From NCBI GenBank assembly GCA_020226215.1, contig CM035230.1:22177883-22241882 (forward strand): DNA of 64,000 nt, in the 5' to 3' direction. The translations under genes were made by a program, and so were the position numbers. The stretch is from Sindora glabra (taxonomy: Eukaryota; Streptophyta; Magnoliopsida; Fabales; Fabaceae). Below, one piece after another: positions 58,581 to 64,000 of the stretch (position 1 is the stretch's first letter; each line of letters starts with the position of its first letter). Under the pieces are notes generated by a model, which made no database searches, was not told the DNA's origin, and saw only the letters and a list, made by a program, of their open reading frames with translations.

Positions 58581-58969
58581 AGGAAGGAATGGAGGTAGGA
58601 AAATTTTTAGTTAAGTTTACTCTAAATTTATAATCATGATAAAAAAACTTTTTTTTGGAAGATCTGGACTTAAATCACATTTAAATTATTATATTAAATT
58701 ATTTTATATGACAATTAATATGTAATTTCAAAAGTTTTAACAATCATTTTAACGAGGAGAACAATGAATTGTTTCCCTTTATAACTTGATTGGATAATTT
58801 ATTTTATATTTTCAATAAGTAAAAGCTTCTTTTCTTACTACTGAACTGTAGACCGCAAATCTTGTAATTTTTATAATCAACTTAAAGATTATATCAATCG
58901 TTGATATGCATACAAATAAGTGGAGTTTCTTCTGTAACAAAAAAAATTAATAGTTGTTATCTGCAGCCC

Positions 58970-60530
58970 CATTAAGGTGGTTTTGATGATAATAAGATAT
59001 TTTGATATTCTTGAATTTAGCAGTTAACCAACTAGAATCCTAATATAAAAGGTGAAGTTTGAAGGAGATTAAAGTTTGAAGAATATGTTTAGTTTAGTTA
59101 GAATTTTAGTTAGGATCATATGATCAAATTATATAAAAGAAATTAATCAATGAAGGGTTCAGGTTTTTCATGAAAAATACTAAGTTTAACCTTGTTTTTA
59201 AAAACCATTAAAAACGAAGTTGGTTTGTTTTTCAAGAAAGAAAATTGCATTTTAAATAGTTCTCTTTAAAAAACTAGAAAAATAGAGCATGTATCGATTG
59301 ATTAATCAATTCTAAGCATCCAAAAGGCAAATTAGAATACCTAAATTAATTGACCAATTAATTCAAGGCATCCAAAAAGCAAATTGGAATACCTAAATCG
59401 ATTGACTAGTTGATACCAGGTGTCCAGAGAGTACACTGAATATCCTGAATCAATTGACCAACCAATTACAAAGGTCCAAAGAATAAGCAGGATAAAGTGA
59501 ATCAATTGACCAATCAATTTACCAATCGATTCATTGTTTGAATTTTTCAAATATCAAGTTTTACAAATTGATTGATGTATTTGTTTATTACCCTCAATTT
59601 TTATTCATAACCAAGTTTTCTGAAAGCTAGAATCAATTGAACCAATCGATTCTAAATATCTAGATCTGAACTAAGGTTTGGTGAATTGATTGACTAATCG
59701 ATTCACCATGTATTGAATTCAAATTGTATAGTCTAGTGAATCGATTGACCAAACAATTCACCGGAACTTTTCAAAAAATTTGCAGGCAACCTAAATCGAT
59801 TAACCAATGAATTCACAAGGCACTAGCTATCCTATAATGGCTATATTTTATTTGTAACAAATTTTTTACCTTTTCAACCTCTACATAAAAGCTTTATTTC
59901 AATTTTGAAACAATAAAAAAGTGCTTACACTATTACATAGACACAAGAAATTTCTTTTTCTCTCATCTAAAACCTAAAATCCTTTAAGACTATTTGATTT
60001 AAATTCCTTTCTTAGTACTTCACTGTATAATCCAACTTTCAAAATTTGTAAGCTACATTCTTGTATTCAAATCATACATTTATTGTATATTAAGGTGAGG
60101 TATTCCTAGGAATATTAAAAGTGCTGGATCTTTTGATAGATAAAGGCTTTGAGAAAAGATTTTCAAAGGAATTTTGTAAGTAAAGTAGAGACTTGTATTG
60201 AGGCTTTTTTAAGTGCCCTCAAACTTAAAGAGATAGTAGACTAGAGTTGAAATCCAAGTTAAGAGGCTTAATAGTGAATGTACACCTTGAACTATTGGAT
60301 CTTCAAGGCTAGAACTACTATAAATAGCAGTGTTTGAATCTCCTCTTCTTTATTTCTTTATTTACTTACACTATACTCTATTTTCTAAAACTTACTTGCT
60401 ACTGCGTTGAGTTTTCATCTATTTATTTATTAATTTCATTCTTGGATCATTTGTTAATTTATATTGTCATTATTATGCAAAAAGTTTTTAAACTCAATTC
60501 ACCCTTTCTTAGGTAAAATACTAAATAACA
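58970..60530 (+). repeat. 5' LTR of the Sirevirus-like element
   Basis: Ends AAACTCAATTCACCCTTTC followed by AATAACA, as Sirevirus LTRs do, directly before the primer site. The start is judged from GGTTTTGATGATAATAA near 58980. It contains the phased palindrome arrays at 59292-59815. Confidence 0.65.
59292..59815 (+). repeat. Phased palindromes AATCGATTG-ACC-AATCGATTC
   Basis: Imperfect palindromes start at 59292, 59344, 59396, 59448 and 59500, exactly 52 bp apart. A second set starts at 59631, 59684, 59739 and 59794, 53-55 bp apart. Spacers of the first set are also related (GGCATCCAAAAAGCAAATTG type), so it is a tandem repeat; in the second set mainly the palindrome is conserved. Inside the LTR. 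Confidence 0.85.
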
Positions 60531-60550
60531 ATTGGTATTCAAACTTGGCT
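60531..60550 (+). promoter_or_regulatory. Primer-binding site of the Sirevirus-like element
   Basis: ATTGGTATTCAAACTTGGC directly follows the LTR; the family has TTGGTATCAGAGC. Partly decayed. Confidence 0.65.
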
Positions 60551-60587
60551 TTTGGAACAAGATCTCATGATCTCAAGAGGATCCAAT

Positions 60588-62200
60588 GGATGTAAATATT
60601 GTTAGCATTTTACTGAATACCCTTTGTTAAACAAACTACCAAGCTTTAATAGACATAATTATACTTATTGGAAATGAAAAATGAAAAATTTTATAGAAGC
60701 TACTGGTATTGATATATGGGATTTAATTAAGAATGGCTATAATCTACTAGCTAAAAAGGAAAATAATGTAAAGGTTTTGAAATCAAGATCTAAACGGAGT
60801 AAGGAAAAGAAAGGGAAACATTAACTTCATTCTAAAATTAAATGAATTTTGTCAAATGCTTTATGGCCTAGTGAATATAAGAAGATATCAAATTGCTTAA
60901 CTACAAAAGAGATATGTGATGTGCTTGAAGTAGTTCATATAGGAACCACACAGGTCAAAGAAAGCAAAATACATACATTAGTTTATCAATATGAATTGTT
61001 TAGAATGAATAATGGAGAATCTATTAAATATATGATGCAAAGGTTTATAGCTCTTCTTAACTAATAAGTCTTTTTGGTAGGTATCTTACAGATAGAGAAC
61101 TTGTTCACAAGGTGTTAAGGTCACTAATAATTGAGTGGCAACCTAAAATAATTACTGTCAAAGAAGCAATTAGGATAAAGATACCAACTCTATAATATTT
61201 ATTTAGAAATTTGGAGGAGCATGAACTAGAGCTTAAGAAATACACTAATAATAGTGAAAGAAAGAAAAAGTCTCTTGCTTTTAAAACTAAAACCAGTGTA
61301 GATCAGGATGAAATTGATGAAGATCGCTAAGAGGAATTACTTAACACCTCATTGGAAGATGACTTAGCCTTCCTCACTAAAAAATATCAAAGGCCACTTA
61401 AGAAAATAGGTGTTAGAAGAAGAATCCCTCAAGTAAACAAGCATGCGAGCAAAAGAAAAGCCAATAAGCAAGCTATTTTAACATGCTATGAGTGTAAAAA
61501 GTAAACTCATATCAAGTTTGACTATTTTATTTACTTGAAAAAGCAATTGGAGATTGAAAAGAAGAAGAATAAAAGTATTTACAAGAAAGTACACTTAGCT
61601 GCTTAGGGAGATAATAATGACAATGACTCATGTGAAAAAAATGACAAAGATAAAGAAGCTCTTTTATGCTTAATGACTTTAAGAGAACAAGATGGAGATA
61701 ACATATCCATCTTTAGTTTAGATAATGAATCAAATTAAGTCATTTTTTATTTGAATTTAGATTTACTTAAGGTTAAAAGAAATATTGAATTTTCAAAGAA
61801 GTTAATCTCTTCTTTAGAAGACAATATTGAATAACTTGAAAAAGGAAAATGAAGAATTAATTCAAAAAGTTAAAAGCCTTAAGAAAGTTACTTAAAAATG
61901 TACCTCCTGTGAAAGTCTCAAGTAAAAACTTGATAATTTAACTGAAACTCTTGAGAAGTTCACAAAGGATAAAGATTCTTTAAATACTTTTCTTGGTCAA
62001 AAGACCAGTTTTAATAAAGAAGGCCTTAATTATACACTAAATAAAAAGAATCATTTTTAGAAAAATTTCTTTGTTAAAGAAATTATGAAAAAATAACCTA
62101 GAATAACTTGTTTGTACTGTGGAGAAAAAGGGCATGAAATTTATTCTTATGCATATAGAAAAAATACGAATGTTAAAATAAAGAAAATTTAAGTCCCTAA
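60588..62200 (+). pseudogene. Sirevirus-like gag with two defective zinc knuckles
   Basis: Gag motifs appear in broken + frames: LPSFNRHNYTYWK, KNFIEATGIDIWDLIKNGYN (60640-60740), and the open frame 60849-61064 with LWPSEYKKISNCLTTKEI and VKESKIHTLVYQYELFRMN, the UBN2-type gag domain. Knuckle 1 (61484-61525) reads CYEC, a stop, then H and a final Tyr instead of Cys. Knuckle 2 (62109-62150) reads CLYCGEKGHEIYSY, again with Tyr in place of the last Cys. A lysine- and glutamate-rich coiled-coil-like stretch lies between (about 61740-62000). Stops prevent translation. Confidence 0.75.
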
Positions 62201-62299
62201 AAGGATATATGTACTAACTAACAAAAATGGACCTAAAGTTATTTAGGTACTAAAAGTAAAAAATTAATATTTCTTTTATAGGTATAATTAAGAACCTAA

Positions 62300-63110
62300 A
62301 ATGAAATGTGCTACTTAGTTAGTGGCTGCTTAAGACATACAACAAGGGATAAATCTAAGTTCATTATATTGGCACTCAAGAAAGGAGGAAATATTACATT
62401 TGAAGATAACTCAAAAGGAAAAGTCATGAGAAAAAGTAAAATGGGTAAGAATTCTAAATCTTGTATTAATAATGTCTTCTATGTCAAAAGGCTTAAGTAT
62501 AATTTGCTTAGTATTAGTCAATTCTATGATAAAGGAAACAAAGTTACATTTGATTCCTCTTGTTGCATTGTTGAAAATCAAGATAATAAGTAAATTAAGC
62601 TAATAGATAAAAGATATAGAAATATCTATATGATAGACATTGATAATGAGCTTTCTTTAGATTCTAAATACTTAGTTAATATAAATGATGATTTTTGGAT
62701 TTAGCATAAAAGAATTGCTCATGCAAGCATATATCATATAGGAAAACTTTCCAAAAATGATTTGGTTAATGGTTTGCCAAAATTAAAGTTTGTTAAAATA
62801 GAATTTGTAATGCTTGTAAAAAGAGAAGACAAGTAAAAAAGAAGACATGTAAAATTTTTAGCTATAAATATTTTGTACATAACAATGGTAAAGATAAACT
62901 AGGAAAGTTTGATGCCAAATTTGATGAAGCTATCTTTATTGAATATTTTTCTAATAGCAAAGGTTACAAAGTTTATAATAAAGGAACTTTTCTAGTAGAA
63001 AAATCCATAAATATTGTATTTTATGACTCTTCTCCTAATATGAAAAAGGTATCAAATGAAGATAAGAAGCAGGCTAACTCATGGGTGATTCAAAAGGGTC
63101 ATAAAATACA
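62300..63110 (+). pseudogene. Sirevirus-like protease, GAG-pre and integrase end, integrase core missing
   Basis: The open frame 62306-62593 and its upstream codons show the protease: LVSGCLRHTTRD where the clade has LDSGCSRHMTGD, so the catalytic Asp is Val. It continues VFYVKRLKYNLLSISQFYDKG and DSSCCIVE. GAG-pre follows (RIAHASIYHIGKLSKNDLVNGLP, CNACKKRRQ in shifted frames). Immediately after, near 62850, the reading passes to the integrase C-terminal end: GKFDAKFDEAIFIEYFSNSK, GYKVYNKGTFLVEKSI. The catalytic core (roughly 300 residues) is absent. Confidence 0.75.
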
Positions 63111-63337
63111 ATACAAGTCATTGATGATATGACTCAAAGTGTAACTAGAAATTCTCTTAAGAATATCTATGATCATTTAACATTTTTATCTCAAAATGAA
63201 CCCACGAACATAAAAAAGTAATAATTAATGAATATTGGGTTTTGGCAATGCAGGAAGAATGAATTCAATTTGAAAGAAATGAAGTTTGAGAGCTTGAGCC
63301 TAGACTAGATAATTATCTAATTATTGGCACAAAATAG

Positions 63338-63723
63338 GTGTTTAGTAATAAGTTAAATAAATATGGTATCATAATCAGAAATAAAGTTAGATTAGTTTCC
63401 AAAGGACATAACCAAGAGGAAGGCATTGATTATGATGGAATATATACACTGGTAGTTAGACTAGAAGCTATTAGAATGTTATTAGCATATCCTTGCATAA
63501 AAGGTTTTACACTTTATTAAATGGATGTTAAAAGTGCATTTTTAAGTGGTATAATCATAAAGGAAGTGTATGTTGAACAACCTCTAAGTTTTGAAAGTCA
63601 TTTCTTTCCAAATTATATATTTAAATTAAAGAAAGCCTTATATGACCTAAAACAAGCTCCTAGAGCTTGGTATGAAAGGCTAAGCAAATTCTTAATGGAA
63701 AAAGGTTTTTTCAAGAAGAAAAG
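63338..63723 (+). pseudogene. Sirevirus-like reverse transcriptase, N-terminal part
   Basis: The + frames 63338-63520 and 63521-63742 are the same frame separated by one stop (TAA at 63518). They read NKVRLVSKGHNQEEGIDYDG, RLEAIRMLLAYPCIKGFTLY, MDVKSAFLSG, EVYVEQPLSFE and ALYDLKQAPRAWYERLSKFL. This is well conserved copia RT up to the segment before the YVDD loop. The next residues (KKKSVKIGS) are foreign because another element begins at 63724, so the catalytic loop is not in view. Confidence 0.85.
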
Positions 63724-64000
63724 TGTTAAGATCGGGAGCTAAATAAATGCAGCGAAAAATAACCGATCCCAACCAAAGGATCCATGCAAAATGTTATATT
63801 AGAATAAGGATTCAATCAATACCTTTTTGATGATTTAGAGGCTCGATCGTTAATCACCTTTTTAACTTTTTTTGACAAAAAATTTCGAGGTATCCACACG
63901 AACTAGCAGATCACCAATGAACGTCCACATGAACATTGATTGGAATTCTCCTCCTTAACCTTATAGTGCTAGCTACACCTCTTTAAGGGTTAGGTCAAGG
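63724..64000. mobile_element. Unidentified insertion starting TGTTAAGATCGGGAGC, runs off the window
   Basis: Base composition and sequence change abruptly inside the RT frame. The new sequence starts with TG, as an LTR would, and has a more balanced composition with no coding. CGATCCCAACC near 63755 partly complements GATCGGGAG near 63730. It may be the first part of an LTR; its other end and target duplication are outside the window. Confidence 0.45.

Larger units (their letters stand above)
58970..63723 (+). mobile_element. Sirevirus-like Ty1/copia element, 3' part interrupted
   Basis: A long 5' LTR (about 58970-60530), a tRNA-Met-type primer site at 60531, gag with two zinc knuckles, protease, GAG-pre, the end of integrase and the start of reverse transcriptase lie in copia order on +. 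The gag motifs (RHNYTYWK, FIEATGIDIWDLI, VKESKI, LVYQYELF) and the long gag with two knuckles fit the Sirevirus/Maximus clade. Stops occur throughout and the integrase core is missing. The RT reading stops at 63723, where unrelated sequence starting TGTTAAGATCGGG begins. The left boundary is approximate because no second LTR is in view. Confidence 0.8.

Noticed and set aside
59292..59815. Possible CRISPR array because of regular 52-bp spacing
   Set aside because: Spacers in the first set are similar to each other, units are imperfect, no cas genes, and it lies inside a plant LTR.

Overview
This window looks like heterochromatin-type plant nuclear DNA, almost certainly from a eudicot. It is very AT-rich, has no operon-like coding, and every protein homology I can read belongs to plant LTR retrotransposons (Ty1/copia and Ty3/gypsy). 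I found no intact host gene, no tRNA or rRNA gene and no CRISPR array. All element reading frames are broken by stops, frameshifts and deletions. I call four copia elements, one gypsy element nested in the first of them, and one gypsy-type LTR. The rest is small inverted-repeat (MITE-like) elements, tandem duplications and microsatellites. Species was not determined.

Layout. 1-1734: gypsy-type LTR with GC-rich tandem modules. 2006-16686: Copia-1 (+), LTRs of about 407 bp, split by an Athila-like gypsy element (-) at 4791-13274 that keeps a perfect 5-bp target duplication (AGAGT). 16.7-28.4 kb: AT-rich repeats, with blocks (called A, B, C, D, M here) that recur in a similar order, suggesting an old tandem segmental duplication, plus several MITEs. 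28434-34338: Copia-2 (+), 5-bp duplication CTCAT. 35607-38773: a possible Mutator-like element whose ends carry GGCGCC-rich palindromic modules, with a second fold-back element of the same family nested inside; one end holds a TATA box facing inward, followed by a 190-bp tandem repeat. 38.8-49.2 kb: AT-rich DNA with a strong hairpin MITE, an hAT-like element and local duplications. 49257-54881: Copia-3 (-), duplication AAATT, heavily deleted internally. 55-58.9 kb: microsatellites and MITE fragments. About 58970-63723: a Sirevirus-like copia element (+) whose LTR holds palindromes phased every 52 bp; a further insertion interrupts it at 63724 and runs off the window.

How it fits together. The elements give a relative history: Copia-1 before the Athila-like element, the outer GGCGCC element before the inner one, the Sirevirus-like element before the 63724 insertion. 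Each element shows specific loss of function: protease catalytic Asp lost (Copia-1, Sirevirus-like), reverse transcriptase YVDD changed to YVGD (Copia-2), integrase core missing (Copia-3, Sirevirus-like), all of reverse transcriptase and integrase missing (Athila-like). Several lost zinc-binding or catalytic codons differ from the family codon by a G-to-A change, which fits decay of methylated cytosines. Boundaries without a stated target duplication are approximate, and all similarity was judged by eye.
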